Of a DNA stretch of 64,000 nt, positions 51,088 to 62,834 are shown piece by piece. The notes under the pieces are model-generated. The model did not search any database. It worked only from the letters and a program-made list of their open reading frames with translations, and was not told where the DNA came from. How positions within the stretch are numbered: position 1 is the first letter of the stretch; each line of letters starts with the position of its first letter. Position numbers and translations under genes: made by a program. The stretch is from NCBI GenBank assembly GCA_003279615.1, contig QCHM01000002.1, positions 1 to 64,000 on the forward strand, read 5' to 3'. This DNA comes from Prochlorococcus sp. AG-402-B19. GTDB lineage: Bacteria; Cyanobacteriota; Cyanobacteriia; PCC-6307; Cyanobiaceae.

Positions 51088-51591
51088 TTACTTGGTATCT
51101 TTATTTTTTAACCTATCTTTTATTGACAAATCCGAAATCGGTGTTTTTGCGAGCGAAGCATTACTTAAAGATTTGATTCCAGTTATCTCTTGATCGCACC
51201 ATGATGGGATTTTGACTTCTTCCGATTCAGAACTTAATTCAATTTCAGCAATTTTTAAAGAAGAATTTGAACCGTAAAAAGAATCAACGACCCAATATTT
51301 TTTATTGACTTTTACTTGATAACGAGTTTTGGCAATTTTATATTTTGATAAGTTGAATAATTCAATAGCATCTTTAAGGGGAATTTCATATTCAAATTCA
51401 TAGTTTACCAATTCATTTATAGTGGATTTTAATGTTAAAAAAGCTTGATTATTATCTATTATTCTCACTCTAGTAGTCCATTCATTTGGATTTGAAGCTA
51501 AATAGGCTTGGCTAAAATCTTCACTAAGTACTATTTTAGATTGCCAATCTTCATTTTTGACTAAGAATCTTCTTTCGATTTCTATCCCCAT
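51088..51591 (-). CDS. CYTH domain protein
   Basis: MGIEIERRFLVKN (ExExR variant), TRVRIIDNNQAFLTLKS, WVVDSFYGSNSSLKIAEIEL. Confidence 0.9.
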   Translation of the reverse strand: MGIEIERRFLVKNEDWQSKIVLSEDFSQAYLASNPNEWTTRVRIIDNNQAFLTLKSTINELVNYEFEYEIPLKDAIELFNLSKYKIAKTRYQVKVNKKYWVVDSFYGSNSSLKIAEIELSSESEEVKIPSWCDQEITGIKSLSNASLAKTPISDLSIKDRLKNKDTK

Positions 51592-51594
51592 AAT

Positions 51595-52494
51595 TTATTT
51601 ATGATTAAGGCTGCTAGCCCAATGGAGCTTCTGAGTAATTGTTTTATAATATGATAGATTTTCATCTAAAATAATTATTGAGGTTGAATGATTAGATTTT
51701 TTAATTAAGCATGTATCATTAGATTTGATGACGCATCCACTAGTTCCGTCTAGCCATAATTTTATTTTTTGCTTCTTTTCTCTTATGGGTTTTATAACTA
51801 ATTCAGATTGAGGAGGGACTACTATTGGCCTACTGGCTAAGCTCATAGGGCATATAGCACTTACAATTATCGCGTTCATTGAGGGGTGGATTATTGGCCC
51901 TCCTGCTGCCATAGAGTAAGCAGTAGAACCTGTTGGAGTAGAGAAGATAAGTCCATCCCCTTTGTATTTGTCAACAGCTTCACCATCTATTTCCAGTTCT
52001 AGGCTACAAGTAGGTGCGATTTCCTCTGTAAAAGATCGAAAATAAAAATCATTAAGTGCAAAAAATGATCTTTTTATTTGACTTGCCTTATTATTCTGTT
52101 CAGTAAATACTGTAGCTTCAAGCATCATTCTTTTTTGTATATTGAAGCTATTACTTGCCACTCTTTCCCAAAAATTTTCTTGTTTTAAGATATGACGATC
52201 ATGAGTTAAAAAACCTAGATTTCCCCCCACATTAAAACTTAGAATTGGTATATTTTTAGGAGATAAATATCTAGCTGCTCTTAAAACTGTTCCATCACCT
52301 CCTAAAACAATAGCAATCTCCGGTAAAATATCTGAAACTGGAAGTAATTGATTAATATTATTTATTTCTAAACCTATTTCATAAATAAATACTTTTTTAC
52401 CATAATCTTCAATTATCTTCTTACAATATAGTGCTTCTTTATAGGAAGCATCACTTTCTGATCTATATAAGATCCAGATCAGATTTGATGTCAT
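51595..52494 (-). CDS. nadK: NAD kinase
   Basis: VLGGDGTVLRAARYL, YKGDGLIFSTPTGSTAYSMAAGGPIIHP. Confidence 0.95.
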   Translation of the reverse strand: MTSNLIWILYRSESDASYKEALYCKKIIEDYGKKVFIYEIGLEINNINQLLPVSDILPEIAIVLGGDGTVLRAARYLSPKNIPILSFNVGGNLGFLTHDRHILKQENFWERVASNSFNIQKRMMLEATVFTEQNNKASQIKRSFFALNDFYFRSFTEEIAPTCSLELEIDGEAVDKYKGDGLIFSTPTGSTAYSMAAGGPIIHPSMNAIIVSAICPMSLASRPIVVPPQSELVIKPIREKKQKIKLWLDGTSGCVIKSNDTCLIKKSNHSTSIIILDENLSYYKTITQKLHWASSLNHK

Positions 52495-52503
52495 TAATAA
52501 TAT

Positions 52504-52833
52504 CTACCATTTAAGTAGATTAAAACTTTCCATATCAATAGTAACTCTATTTCTATATAATGAAAGTAGTATTGCTAGCCCTACAGCCGCCTCTGCTGCA
52601 GCGACAGTGATAACAAAAATGGAAAATACTTGTCCTCTAATTATTGAACCGTCAATATAGGATGAAAAACTCATAAGATTTATATTTACTGCGTTTAACA
52701 TTAATTCAATACTCATTAATACCCTAACGGCATTACGACTGTTTATTAATCCCCATACACCAGTACAGAAAAGGAATGCAGCAACTATGAGATAAGCTTG
52801 TAGTGGGACTGGTCCAATAGAATTTTCTAGCAT
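52504..52833 (-). CDS. ndhE: NAD(P)H-quinone oxidoreductase subunit 4L
   Basis: NuoK-type: [25 protein letters not shown]...[11 protein letters not shown]. Confidence 0.95.
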   Translation of the reverse strand: MLENSIGPVPLQAYLIVAAFLFCTGVWGLINSRNAVRVLMSIELMLNAVNINLMSFSSYIDGSIIRGQVFSIFVITVAAAEAAVGLAILLSLYRNRVTIDMESFNLLKW

Positions 52834-52865
52834 TTAGTACTTTGAATTTATATATCTAATTGAAT

Positions 52866-53468
52866 TCATTTTAAACTATTTTCAGAAAGAAGAGGAATTT
52901 TCTTTTCAATTAACGACTTTTGATTTTTTAAATTCTTAACTTCATCTTCTGTGCTTGAAATATCTCTTCTTGCTAATACAATTGCTCCAATCATTGCCAT
53001 TAATAACAATATTGATGCAAGTTCAAAAGGTAATAAATAATCAGTGAATAAATGTTCTCCAATTCTATCTGTAGCTTCTTCGCCAATTGAAGTTGGTCCT
53101 GGTAAGTTCCATTTAGTGGTGATACTAACTCTTAATAATAAAATTAATAGTCCACCACAAATTCCACCTGATAGTAATTTTCTTGTTACAAGACCTTCAA
53201 TCGGTTTTAATTTTTCTTTTTTATTAACTAACATAATTGCAAATAATATTAAGACATTTACAGCTCCCACATATACAAGAATTTGTGCGGCGGCAACAAA
53301 ACTAGCATTCAGCAACAGATATAAACCTGCTACAGCCATGAATACTCCACCTAATAAAAATGCTGAATAAACAATATTTTCAAGTAAGACAACTGCCAAA
53401 CTTCCAGAAACTATGACAGCACTCAGAATTAAAAAGCAAATTAATTCAGTAGAGTAAGCGATAGTCAT
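52866..53468 (-). CDS. ndhG: NAD(P)H-quinone oxidoreductase subunit 6
   Basis: NuoJ-type: [30 protein letters not shown]. Confidence 0.94.
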   Translation of the reverse strand: MTIAYSTELICFLILSAVIVSGSLAVVLLENIVYSAFLLGGVFMAVAGLYLLLNASFVAAAQILVYVGAVNVLILFAIMLVNKKEKLKPIEGLVTRKLLSGGICGGLLILLLRVSITTKWNLPGPTSIGEEATDRIGEHLFTDYLLPFELASILLLMAMIGAIVLARRDISSTEDEVKNLKNQKSLIEKKIPLLSENSLK

Positions 53469-54121
53469 TTATTAATAGAGTCTAATTTATTCTGACTAAC
53501 ATTTTTCGAATTATTATTTTCTTCTTCCTGTGATTTTTCGTTTTGAAGTTCTTTGACAATTTGATTTGGAAGTTGACCAGCCCTTTTTTGGTTGGCAGGT
53601 AATTCGTGAGGATCCATTATACCCTCCGGTAAATAAGCTAATTCTCTTAAAGGTCGAACTGATGGATCAGAAGTTACGCTTGTTGGAAGTCTTCCAAGAG
53701 CAACATTATCGTAGTTAAGGCTATGTCTATCAAATGCTGCAAGCTCATATTCTTCTGTCATTGATAGGCAATTTGTAGGGCAGTACTCAACGCAATTTCC
53801 GCAAAAAATACAAGCACCAAAATCAATGGAATAATTTCTAAGTTCTTTTTTCTTGGTTTCTTTATTCATAACCCAATCAACCACTGGAAGATTAATTGGA
53901 CATACCCTTACACAAACCTCGCAAGCAATACACTTGTCAAATTCGTAATGAATTCGACCCCGATAGCGCTCAGAAGGAATTAATTTTTCATATGGGTACT
54001 GAACAGTTACTGGCCTACGTCGCATATGGTCGAACGTAACACCTAACCCTTGAACTAAATATTTAGCTGCGCCAACTGCATCTTGAGTATAGTCGGCAAC
54101 TTTTTGAAGGAAACCAAGCAT
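53465..54121 (-). CDS. ndhI: NAD(P)H-quinone oxidoreductase subunit I (2x[4Fe-4S])
   Basis: [20 protein letters not shown] and [23 protein letters not shown]. Confidence 0.96.
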   Translation of the reverse strand: MLGFLQKVADYTQDAVGAAKYLVQGLGVTFDHMRRRPVTVQYPYEKLIPSERYRGRIHYEFDKCIACEVCVRVCPINLPVVDWVMNKETKKKELRNYSIDFGACIFCGNCVEYCPTNCLSMTEEYELAAFDRHSLNYDNVALGRLPTSVTSDPSVRPLRELAYLPEGIMDPHELPANQKRAGQLPNQIVKELQNEKSQEEENNNSKNVSQNKLDSINK

Positions 54122-54230
54122 ATGTAATTTATTGCCGGCGGCCTTTGTTTACAATAATCATTCTACAGTTTTTTTCAAGTGAATGTAGGTACTTTTACCC
54201 AAGGATGGGGATAATTGTGTTGCTTCTCTC

Positions 54231-55349
54231 TTATCCACCAAATGTCATTGGAAATGCCAATTTAAGTGAAGCAGTTAAAAGTAGATTAACCAAAGAAATA
54301 GGTAAAAGAAATTTCCAACCTAAATCAAGTAATTGGTCAATTCGAACTCTTGGAGTAGTCCATCTCAACAATATTGCTAAGAAAACCAAGAGATATGCTT
54401 TAAGAACTGTCATGACAATTCCGATTGATGCAGTTGCTATTTGAACCAATGGATTATTTGTTGATAGGCCTATTAAAGATGCAAACCAATCAATGGATAT
54501 AGGAAAGCCCCAACCTCCTAGGTAAAGAACGGAAACAAGTAAAGCAGATAAAACAAGATTTATATATCCAGCAAGATAAAACAAAGCGAATTTCATACCT
54601 GCATATTCTGTTTGATAACCAGCTACAAGTTCTTCTTCTGCTTCAGGTAAATCAAAAGGCAGTCTTTCGCATTCGGCTAATGCACAGATCCAAAAAATAA
54701 TAAAGCCTACGGGTTGTCGCCATATATTCCAGCTAAGGAGTCCAGCAGTATTTTGTTGTTCAACTATATCAACGGTACTCAATGAATTGCTCATCATGAC
54801 TATTGCTAAAACCGCTAGAGCTAGGGGGATTTCATAACTAATTGATTGAGCAGCAGCTCTCAGTCCCCCTAGTAAAGAATATTTATTATTGGATGAGTAG
54901 CCACTCATCAGTAGACCTATTGGTTGAATGCTGCTAAGAGCAATCCATAAAAAGATTCCTATACCAACATTACTGATTAAAAGATGTTGACCAAATGGAA
55001 CAATTAACCAAGAGAGAATTACAGGAACTAAAACTAATATTGGACCAACTGTAAAAAGTACACTGTCTGCCCTGGCTGGAATAATGTCTTCTTTTACTAG
55101 AAGTTTTAAACCATCGGCAATGGGCTGTAGGATGCCCAATGCGCCTGCATATTCAGGCCCAATTCTTTGTTGAGCTGCTGCAGAAATTTTTCTTTCAAGC
55201 CAAACTGTTACTAAGACTCCTATAACTGCTGAAACCAATACTAAAAGCATTGGGAGAGGTATCCATAAAAGATGTGCTATTTCAGGAGGCAATCCAAGGT
55301 TTTGAATACCTTGGGTAAAACTCATTTCAAGGTCTATACCTGAGTTCAC
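54231..55349 (-). CDS. ndhA: NAD(P)H-quinone oxidoreductase subunit 1
   Basis: [39 protein letters not shown]. Confidence 0.96.
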   Translation of the reverse strand: MNSGIDLEMSFTQGIQNLGLPPEIAHLLWIPLPMLLVLVSAVIGVLVTVWLERKISAAAQQRIGPEYAGALGILQPIADGLKLLVKEDIIPARADSVLFTVGPILVLVPVILSWLIVPFGQHLLISNVGIGIFLWIALSSIQPIGLLMSGYSSNNKYSLLGGLRAAAQSISYEIPLALAVLAIVMMSNSLSTVDIVEQQNTAGLLSWNIWRQPVGFIIFWICALAECERLPFDLPEAEEELVAGYQTEYAGMKFALFYLAGYINLVLSALLVSVLYLGGWGFPISIDWFASLIGLSTNNPLVQIATASIGIVMTVLKAYLLVFLAILLRWTTPRVRIDQLLDLGWKFLLPISLVNLLLTASLKLAFPMTFGG

Positions 55350-55423
55350 TTCTTATAATTAATATATTAAACAGGTTAGTTGAATTTTGAAGTAATTTAA
55401 AATTTGAAAAGCTAAATTTTAAA

Positions 55424-56551
55424 TTATCTACTTTCAAGCGGCTGCCAATTTCTCATTTTTGCTCCTTCATAAATTTGTGATGGTCTGAAAATTCTATTTG
55501 CGCCAAGTTGCTCTCTCCAGTGAGCCAACCAACCAGCAACTCTTGAAATTGCAAAAACTGGTGTAAACAGATCTCGAGGAATACCAAGCTTTCTATATAC
55601 AAGCCCAGAATAAAAGTCAACATTTGGGAATATACCTTTGGGACCTAGTCTGGAAATAGCTTCTTTTTCTAGCGCTTTAGCTACTTCGTACATTTCATCT
55701 TTCCCAAATTCTAAGAAAAGCTCCTCTGCAAAATTTTGCAAAATTGTTGCTCTAGGGTCTTTGACACGATATTCCCTATGCCCAAAGCCCATTATTTTTC
55801 TTTTGCTTGAAATGGCTTCATTAAGAAATAAAGAGGCTTTATCAGGTGTTCCAATTTCTTCTAACATTGCTATCACATCTTCATTAGCTCCTCCATGCAG
55901 AGGGCCAGCCAATGTGCCCACAGCAGAAGCAACTACTGCATATGGGTCAGTTAATGTACTTGCAGTTACTCTGGCGCTGAATGTACTTGCGTTGAGGCTA
56001 TGTTCAGCATGAAGAATTAAACATCTGTCAAAAACTCTTGCTGCTAATGGATTTGGCTCTCTCTCAGTCAGCATATAGAGAAAATTTGACGAATAGGGCA
56101 AATCATCTTGTGGTTGAATTGGATCATCTCCTTTTCTTATTTGCTCAAAAGCAGCAACCATAGTTGGGATTTTCGCAATCAATCGCACTACAGCGTCATA
56201 GATATATTTTGGATCATCAATTGCTCTTCGAGAATAAAAGAGCCCAAGCGATGCGGCACTCGCTTGTAGAGCATCCATAGGATGACCTGATTCTGGAAAA
56301 CATTTGAGCATATCTCTGATACGAAAACTCACTCGTCTATGCATTTGAACGTCTTCTTCAAATTTTTGGAGTTCATTTGCAGTAGGAAGTTCTCCCCATA
56401 TCAAAAGAAAGGCAGTTTCTAAAAAACTACTTTTTTGTGCTAGCTCGGAGATTGGATAACCTCTGTAGTTGAGATTTCCCTCTGTTCCATTGATTTCACA
56501 TATCCCTGATTTAGTGACAGGAACTCCTTCTAAACCTGGTTTTAGAACCAA
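55424..56551 (-). CDS. gltA: Citrate synthase
   Basis: GPLHGGANEDVIAMLEEI, IMGFGHREYRVKDPRA, NVDFYSGLVYRKLGIP; no ATG near the N-terminus, TTG start assumed. Confidence 0.94.
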   Translation of the reverse strand: MVLKPGLEGVPVTKSGICEINGTEGNLNYRGYPISELAQKSSFLETAFLLIWGELPTANELQKFEEDVQMHRRVSFRIRDMLKCFPESGHPMDALQASAASLGLFYSRRAIDDPKYIYDAVVRLIAKIPTMVAAFEQIRKGDDPIQPQDDLPYSSNFLYMLTEREPNPLAARVFDRCLILHAEHSLNASTFSARVTASTLTDPYAVVASAVGTLAGPLHGGANEDVIAMLEEIGTPDKASLFLNEAISSKRKIMGFGHREYRVKDPRATILQNFAEELFLEFGKDEMYEVAKALEKEAISRLGPKGIFPNVDFYSGLVYRKLGIPRDLFTPVFAISRVAGWLAHWREQLGANRIFRPSQIYEGAKMRNWQPLESR

Positions 56552-56675
56552 ATTAGTTGTCTTTTCTTTGTTATCTATGGCTTTAGCTCCTGCGAAATAA
56601 GCGAAATAATTTTTAAATTGAATTTCATTTTATATAATTAAGCTAGCTGGTAAATATAGTAGTTTCAACTTTTTA

Positions 56676-58250
56676 TTAACTTGTTTTTAATTTAATTTTG
56701 AATTTAATATAGTTTGGATAATTAATTGTAGGGATTGAAGCAGATATATCAATCCTTTTTGGAAAATTTAATTGATTTCCTAGCATCGTTCTAAGTAAGA
56801 TATAAGGATAGAAATTATTTAATAACATTTCGGTTTTTTCCTGTCCTAAATGTATTCTAATGATATCATCAAAGTCATTATTTTCATTTTCTGCATACTC
56901 ATTATCTTTTGAGTATAGTTTATTATTCAAATTTGAAATTGAAGATAGGTTTTTACTCCAAATATATTTATCTTCACTCTCTTCAATAATTGCCTCGATA
57001 TTCTCATTTATCTCATATTTGTCATTTTTGTTAGTAGTTATTTTTGACCAGACCTCTAGATCTTTATCTCTAAATTCAAGTTTAGAGTTTAAAAATTTAT
57101 CTTTTTTAAGAACATCATTAATTGCTTTTTTCTCTTTATCATCTTTTTTAGTCATGGCGACCCATTCTTCATCCTTTACCCAAATCAAATTTCCTTGAGT
57201 ATTCTCAAGAATAAGTCTAATAAGTTTAGAATAATCATCTGCCATTGATTTTTGAAGTAGAGAAGATATTAATTTTTGAGATGGATGACTAGAGTTATCT
57301 CCAAAATATTTTTTAGGATTATTAATTAATATTGAATTATCATAAATATTAAATTCTTTTTCCATGTTCATTAAATTATAATTTAATTCATTAATTTGCC
57401 TTTTATTTCTAATATCATAAGTTACAATCCCTTCAAGAATTAATTTTTTATTTTCTATATTGATCGATGATAATAAATTTTCTGTTTTATCTAATCTTAA
57501 TAGATCTTCTTTCTGATCTATTAGATTGAGAATATTTTTGGGAGAAATTTCTAGTAGTAAAATTCCATCATTTACTTTCTCTTCTATTTGGATCTTTTTA
57601 TATTTTTCTTTTGTATTCAATATTTCACTGCTTTTACTATCGATTGAAGATTTTATTATTTTTGGATTTGATGATATTAAAATATGTTCTTTATCATTTA
57701 AAAAATAAATTGATTGATTTGAGTTAATCTTTTTTGAGAATAGTTTTGATTTTGAAATATTTAACTTTTTCGTTGAGGTTATATTTTTATCAATAATATC
57801 AGGATCTGAAATTAGTTCTAACTGTTCATCAATATTTATATCTTGATTGGCTTCTAACACCATAAGCCAACCAAGGACTTTCTTATCCATTTCAAATATT
57901 GCAAAGCTTCCATATCCTCCTGTAAATTTTGCAATATCTTTTGTAAAATCAATACTAATTAATTTAAGTGAAGAATCTCTAATTAACTTTACTTGTTTAT
58001 TCGTAATATTTTTACTTGCTTTATCTTGATAATTTCCTATATATTCAGGGAGTAGATTTGGATTGATTTTCCAGTGTAAAACTAGATCAGCATTTATAGG
58101 TAAATATTTTGAAGAGATTGGAGCCGAAAATGATTTCCCTGTGAACTTAGGAACTTCCTTTAGATGCTGATTCCGCCAGGCAAATGCCCCTATGAAAACA
58201 GATAAAATTATTACTCCAGATATTAAAAAATAAGATAAAGGTGACTTCAT
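56676..58250 (-). CDS. DUF3352-like membrane-anchored protein
   Basis: N-terminal TM then LPINADLVLHWKINPNLLPEYIGNY; long Asn/Lys/Ser-rich region. Confidence 0.6.
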   Translation of the reverse strand: MKSPLSYFLISGVIILSVFIGAFAWRNQHLKEVPKFTGKSFSAPISSKYLPINADLVLHWKINPNLLPEYIGNYQDKASKNITNKQVKLIRDSSLKLISIDFTKDIAKFTGGYGSFAIFEMDKKVLGWLMVLEANQDINIDEQLELISDPDIIDKNITSTKKLNISKSKLFSKKINSNQSIYFLNDKEHILISSNPKIIKSSIDSKSSEILNTKEKYKKIQIEEKVNDGILLLEISPKNILNLIDQKEDLLRLDKTENLLSSINIENKKLILEGIVTYDIRNKRQINELNYNLMNMEKEFNIYDNSILINNPKKYFGDNSSHPSQKLISSLLQKSMADDYSKLIRLILENTQGNLIWVKDEEWVAMTKKDDKEKKAINDVLKKDKFLNSKLEFRDKDLEVWSKITTNKNDKYEINENIEAIIEESEDKYIWSKNLSSISNLNNKLYSKDNEYAENENNDFDDIIRIHLGQEKTEMLLNNFYPYILLRTMLGNQLNFPKRIDISASIPTINYPNYIKFKIKLKTS

Positions 58251-58308
58251 TTTGAATTATTTGAGCATTTTTCTATTTTCTGAGCTTTGATATGAGAAAG
58301 TTTAATAG

Positions 58309-58683
58309 TTGTTTAGAATGTTTAATATGAATCAACATACTCCTTTAAATATATCTGCAAAAGAGTTAAATAAAATCTTAGAAGATAAGTCTTCTGAAAA
58401 GCCATTTATTGTAGATGTTAGAGAAGATGATGAAATAGCTATTGCTTCATTTGCTTTTTCAGTATTGCATTTACCTTTAAGCAAGGTTGCAAGCTGGTCG
58501 AAAAACATAGAAGAACTGTTACCTAATGATCAGCCTATTGTTGTTGTCTGCCATGCGGGTGTAAGAAGTCTGAATTTTGGTATTTGGCTATTAGAGCAAG
58601 GAATAAGTAAATGTGTGTGGAATCTAGTTGGAGGGATCGATGCTTGGAGCACCGATGTTGATCAATCTGTTCCAAGATATTAA
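58309..58683 (+). CDS. Rhodanese-like domain protein
   Basis: FIVDVREDDEI, VVVCHAGVRSLNFGIWLLEQG. Confidence 0.92.
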   Translation: MFRMFNMNQHTPLNISAKELNKILEDKSSEKPFIVDVREDDEIAIASFAFSVLHLPLSKVASWSKNIEELLPNDQPIVVVCHAGVRSLNFGIWLLEQGISKCVWNLVGGIDAWSTDVDQSVPRY

Positions 58684-58696
58684 TAAACTTTTAAAA

Positions 58697-59950
58697 TTAT
58701 ATTTTTGATCCTAATTTTTCTGCAACCGTATTTACATCTTTATCTCCCCTCCCCGAGCAGTTAATGACAATTTCTGAATTATGACTGAGAGTTGGGCAAA
58801 GTTTTTCAAGATATGCAAATGCATGAGCAGTCTCAAGCGCAGGAATGATACCTTCTAATTGACTAACTAGTTGAAGAGCCTTTAGTGCTTCTTTGTCGGT
58901 CACAGCGGCATATTCTGCTCGCCCAATTTCTTTAAGATAACTATGCTCTGGCCCAACACCTGGATAATCTAGGCCTGCGCTAATGGAGTGTGCTTCTTCA
59001 ACTTGTCCATCTTTATCCTGTAGGAGGAGACTCATTGCTCCATGCAGAACTCCTATCCTTCCTTCAGTAATTGTTGCTGCATGTCTACCAGTTTCGACTC
59101 CATCTCCTGCAGCTTCAACGCCGATCATTCGTACACTTTTTTCTTCAACAAAAGGATGAAAAAGACCCATTGCATTCGATCCGCCTCCAACACAAGCTAA
59201 AAGCACATCGGGAGATCTTCCAAAAGCAAGCTTACATTGTTGCTTGGTTTCTTCTCCAATAACTGCATGAAAATCTCTTACCAGCATTGGATATGGATGG
59301 GGACCAGCAACTGATCCAAGAATGTAGTGAGTTGTCTCAACATTAGTGACCCAATCGCGAATAGCTTCGCTGGTTGCATCTTTAAGAGTCGCAGTTCCAT
59401 TGATGACTGGCGTAACTTTGGCTCCAAGCAATTGCATTCGGAATACGTTTAATGCTTGTCTGCGCATATCTTCTTTACCCATATAGATAATGCATTCCAA
59501 TCCAAATCGAGCGCATACGGTCGCAGTTGCAACTCCATGTTGGCCGGCACCTGTCTCAGCAATAATTCTCTTTTTACCCATCCTTATTGCTAGAAGTGCT
59601 TGCCCAAGTGCATTATTTATTTTGTGAGCACCTGTATGGTTTAAGTCTTCTCGTTTCAGCCAAATCCGTGGACCTTTTAATTTATTTTTTCTGTAATGTT
59701 CAGTTAATCTTGTAGCTTCATACAAAGGAGTGGATCTTCCTACATAAGTTTTTAGTAAGTGATTCAGTTCTGAATTGAATGAAGAATCTTTCCATGCTTC
59801 TTTAGCAGCTTGCTCTAATTCGATGAGGGCAGGTATTAAAGTTTCAGGAACATATTGCCCCCCGTACTTACCAAATCGACCAAGAGCATTTGGCCTTGTT
59901 AATGGAGATAAATCCGAATCTTTAAATTGTGTTGGGAGTGTACCTGTCAC
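58697..59950 (-). CDS. trpB: Tryptophan synthase beta subunit
   Basis: [48 protein letters not shown]. Confidence 0.97.
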   Translation of the reverse strand: MTGTLPTQFKDSDLSPLTRPNALGRFGKYGGQYVPETLIPALIELEQAAKEAWKDSSFNSELNHLLKTYVGRSTPLYEATRLTEHYRKNKLKGPRIWLKREDLNHTGAHKINNALGQALLAIRMGKKRIIAETGAGQHGVATATVCARFGLECIIYMGKEDMRRQALNVFRMQLLGAKVTPVINGTATLKDATSEAIRDWVTNVETTHYILGSVAGPHPYPMLVRDFHAVIGEETKQQCKLAFGRSPDVLLACVGGGSNAMGLFHPFVEEKSVRMIGVEAAGDGVETGRHAATITEGRIGVLHGAMSLLLQDKDGQVEEAHSISAGLDYPGVGPEHSYLKEIGRAEYAAVTDKEALKALQLVSQLEGIIPALETAHAFAYLEKLCPTLSHNSEIVINCSGRGDKDVNTVAEKLGSKI

Positions 59951-59990
59951 CTTAGATTAATAAAATAGTTGCCAGCCAAAACACAAGAAA

Positions 59991-60314
59991 ATGTCCAAAG
60001 GTGGCTGGAGTGAATTTAATGACCCTCTTAAAACAATAGAGAATGACACTCAAAATAGTGTTACTCCTAAAGGAAAGCGACAAGTTCGTCTTGAAAGAAC
60101 TCGATCTGGAAAGAAAGGAAAACTGGTTACTGTTATTAAAGGACTTGAATTAAAGCAAGTAGAGGCAAAAAAAATTCTTAAGAATTTAAAAATAGCCTGC
60201 GGAACAGGGGGGGCTTTGAAGGGCGATTTTTTAGAATTACAAGGAGATCAAATATCAAAAGCTGAAGAATTTCTTTTTAAGGAGGGTTTTAGGCCGAAAA
60301 AGAGCGGAGGTTAA
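59991..60314 (+). CDS. SUI1/YciH-type translation initiation factor homologue
   Basis: LVTVIKGLELKQVEAKKILKNLKIACGTGGALKGDFLELQGDQ. Confidence 0.93.
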   Translation: MSKGGWSEFNDPLKTIENDTQNSVTPKGKRQVRLERTRSGKKGKLVTVIKGLELKQVEAKKILKNLKIACGTGGALKGDFLELQGDQISKAEEFLFKEGFRPKKSGG

Positions 60315-60366
60315 TAATAAACTGTTTCGATCAACATGGAGAATAGTAAACGATTAGTCTGAATTC

Positions 60367-61002
60367 ATGGAACAAGAATCTCAAAGTCCTCTATCAAAAG
60401 CCACCAATATAGTTTGGCATCAATCTTCAGTTAATAGAGAAGCTAGATCTCAGCAAAGAGGACATAGTAGTGCCATACTTTGGTTTACAGGTCTATCTGG
60501 TTCAGGGAAAAGCACGCTAGCCAATGCAGTAAATGTAGCTCTACATCAAAATGGTTATTCAACTTATGTTTTAGATGGTGATAACATCAGACATGGTTTA
60601 TGCAAAGACTTAGGTTTTTCTGATCTTGATAGAGAAGAAAATATTAGAAGAATTGGCGAAGTCTCTAAATTGTTTCTTGATGCTGGAATAATTGTTTTAA
60701 CTGCATTCGTATCACCATTTAGAGCTGATCGCGATAATGCAAGATCATTAGTTGGAGAAAATGATTTTATAGAAATATATTGTTCAGCTGATTTAGAGGT
60801 TTGTGAAACAAGAGATACAAAAGGACTTTATGCCAAGGCAAGAAATGGAGACATCAAAGATTTCACTGGAATCTCAAGTCCTTATGAAGATCCTCAGTCT
60901 CCAGAATTGAAAATTGACACTGGAAATCTAGAGATTGATAAATGTGTAGACATAGTTACTAAATTGCTTGTGAAGAAAAAGATTATTTCAACGATTTCTT
61001 AG
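60367..61002 (+). CDS. cysC: Adenylylsulfate kinase
   Basis: [52 protein letters not shown]. Confidence 0.96.
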   Translation: MEQESQSPLSKATNIVWHQSSVNREARSQQRGHSSAILWFTGLSGSGKSTLANAVNVALHQNGYSTYVLDGDNIRHGLCKDLGFSDLDREENIRRIGEVSKLFLDAGIIVLTAFVSPFRADRDNARSLVGENDFIEIYCSADLEVCETRDTKGLYAKARNGDIKDFTGISSPYEDPQSPELKIDTGNLEIDKCVDIVTKLLVKKKIISTIS

Positions 61003-61026
61003 TAAATTTAGTAATGAATTTCACGT

Positions 61027-61566
61027 TTATGACATTTTTTCTAGATAAGTTTTAGCACCAATCTCTTTAAGACTTTGATCTTTTTTTACGACAAGGTCGT
61101 GAAGCTCAGATCTGTAGATTTTTAATTTATTTCTTAATTCAGTATTGTTAACTGCCAAAATTTGAGTAGCTAAAAGGCCAGCATTTAGGCCTCCTTCAAT
61201 GGCAACCGTTGCTACTGGGATACCTGAGGGCATTTGCAATATTGAATACATAGAATCTATTCCTGAAAGCGCCTTGCTTTTGACGGGAACTCCTATCACT
61301 GGAAGGGGCGTAAGCGATGCGATCATTCCAGGTAAATGAGCAGCCCCTCCAGCCCCCGCAATTATGACTCCAAAACCATTTGATTCTGCCATTTGAGCAA
61401 AATCCATCATTTCTTTTGGAGTTCTATGAGCAGATAAGATCCTTACTTCATTAGATATGCCAAATTGATCTAGAATTGATACCGCAGGCTGAAGAGTTTT
61501 AAGATCTGAATCACTACCCATTACTACTGCCACTTCCTTCAATGTATTAGCTTCGGTTAAAGACAA
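61027..61566 (-). CDS. purE: N5-carboxyaminoimidazole ribonucleotide mutase
   Basis: VVMGSDSDLKTLQPA, LSAHRTPKEM, GAGGAAHLPGMIASLTPLPVIGVP. Confidence 0.96.
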   Translation of the reverse strand: MSLTEANTLKEVAVVMGSDSDLKTLQPAVSILDQFGISNEVRILSAHRTPKEMMDFAQMAESNGFGVIIAGAGGAAHLPGMIASLTPLPVIGVPVKSKALSGIDSMYSILQMPSGIPVATVAIEGGLNAGLLATQILAVNNTELRNKLKIYRSELHDLVVKKDQSLKEIGAKTYLEKMS

Positions 61567-61645
61567 TTCTCAATTCTATAAATCTCATACTTAATAATGC
61601 CAATTATTTATGAATCCTGCATTAATTATTTTTAGTTTTTAAGAA

Positions 61646-62806
61646 ATGAGAAAAATTACAAACATAAAATTACCTCAACCAGATAAAAGCGAAGATGAAA
61701 ATAACTTATTTTCAATAGTTTTAGATGAAAATGGGATTATTCTCTCCATTGATAAAGGTTCCAATAGGAAATCAATTTATGACGAAGATTGGTGTGGTGA
61801 TTGGCTAAGTCCAAGAGCGGTTGATCTTCAAATAAATGGAGGTTTAGGGATCTCATTTACAGATTTAACTTTTAACAAAATACCTCAATTATTAACATTG
61901 CTTGATCGACTTTGGCTTGATGGTGTTGAAGGAATTTGTCCAACTTTTGTTAGTTGTTCTCCAGATCAATTTCAATTAGGAATGAATGTCTTAAAGGAAA
62001 CTAAAAAACATACTTCGATAAATAGATGTCGACTTCTTGGTGCTCATATGGAAGGACCTTTTTTATGTGAATCATATTCTGGAGCCCATGATATGGAAAG
62101 TATTTGCAAGCCAAGTATTTCTGCTTTAAATGAAAGAATAAAGGGATTTGAAGATGACATAGCATTAATGACATTGGCTCCAGAATTAAGAGGGTCTTTT
62201 GATGTCATTTCTCGTCTAAGAGAATTAAATATCGTGGTTTCACTGGGACATTCTTCAGCTGATTTTGATTCGGCGATGAATGCTTTTAATAATGGAGTGA
62301 CTATGGTTACACATACTTTTAATGCAATGAAAGGTTTACATCATCGAGCTATTGGGCCTATAGGAGCGGCTTCAAGAAGAGACGATGTCTTCCTTGGACT
62401 GATTGCTGATGGTGTTCATGTTCATGCAGATATGATTAGGCTTTTAAAGATACTTGCACCAAAGCAAATTGTCTTAGTTAGTGATGCAATATCAGCTTAT
62501 GGTTTAGGAGATGGATCGTTTAATTGGGATAAACGTCTGATAACAGTAGAAAATGGTTTATGCAGACTTCCAAATGAAACAATTGCAGGATCCACTGTGC
62601 CTTTACTAGATGCATGCAAAAAAATAGCTAAATGGATTAATGACCCTTCTGCTGCTATTTGGATGGGAACACTTGCTCCACGCATGGTATTAAGTCAGAA
62701 CAAAATGACTTTAAAATCTTTTTTTATTGGAAAAAATATCAAGTCTTTACTTCGATGGAAAATGAATTCTTGTAATCAACAGTTGTCTTGGCATTTGGCT
62801 GCGTAA
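61646..62806 (+). CDS. nagA: N-acetylglucosamine-6-phosphate deacetylase
   Basis: DLQINGGLGISF, GAHMEGPFL, SLGHSSADF, THTFNAMKGLHHR, LVSDAISAYG. Confidence 0.93.
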   Translation: MRKITNIKLPQPDKSEDENNLFSIVLDENGIILSIDKGSNRKSIYDEDWCGDWLSPRAVDLQINGGLGISFTDLTFNKIPQLLTLLDRLWLDGVEGICPTFVSCSPDQFQLGMNVLKETKKHTSINRCRLLGAHMEGPFLCESYSGAHDMESICKPSISALNERIKGFEDDIALMTLAPELRGSFDVISRLRELNIVVSLGHSSADFDSAMNAFNNGVTMVTHTFNAMKGLHHRAIGPIGAASRRDDVFLGLIADGVHVHADMIRLLKILAPKQIVLVSDAISAYGLGDGSFNWDKRLITVENGLCRLPNETIAGSTVPLLDACKKIAKWINDPSAAIWMGTLAPRMVLSQNKMTLKSFFIGKNIKSLLRWKMNSCNQQLSWHLAA

Positions 62807-62834
62807 GATTGGTAAGAGGTAATTATCTGATTAA

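Noticed and set aside
54145-54444. 99-aa plus-strand ORF in the ndhI-ndhA junction
   Set aside because: Mostly antisense to ndhA, with no motif.
55638-56012. 124-aa plus-strand ORF inside gltA
   Set aside because: Antisense shadow of the citrate synthase coding region; no independent signal.
56860-57198. 112-aa hydrophobic/Ser-rich plus-strand ORF opposite the DUF3352-like gene
   Set aside because: Low-complexity antisense reading of a Lys/Asn/Ser/Asp-rich gene; TM-like appearance is a composition artefact.
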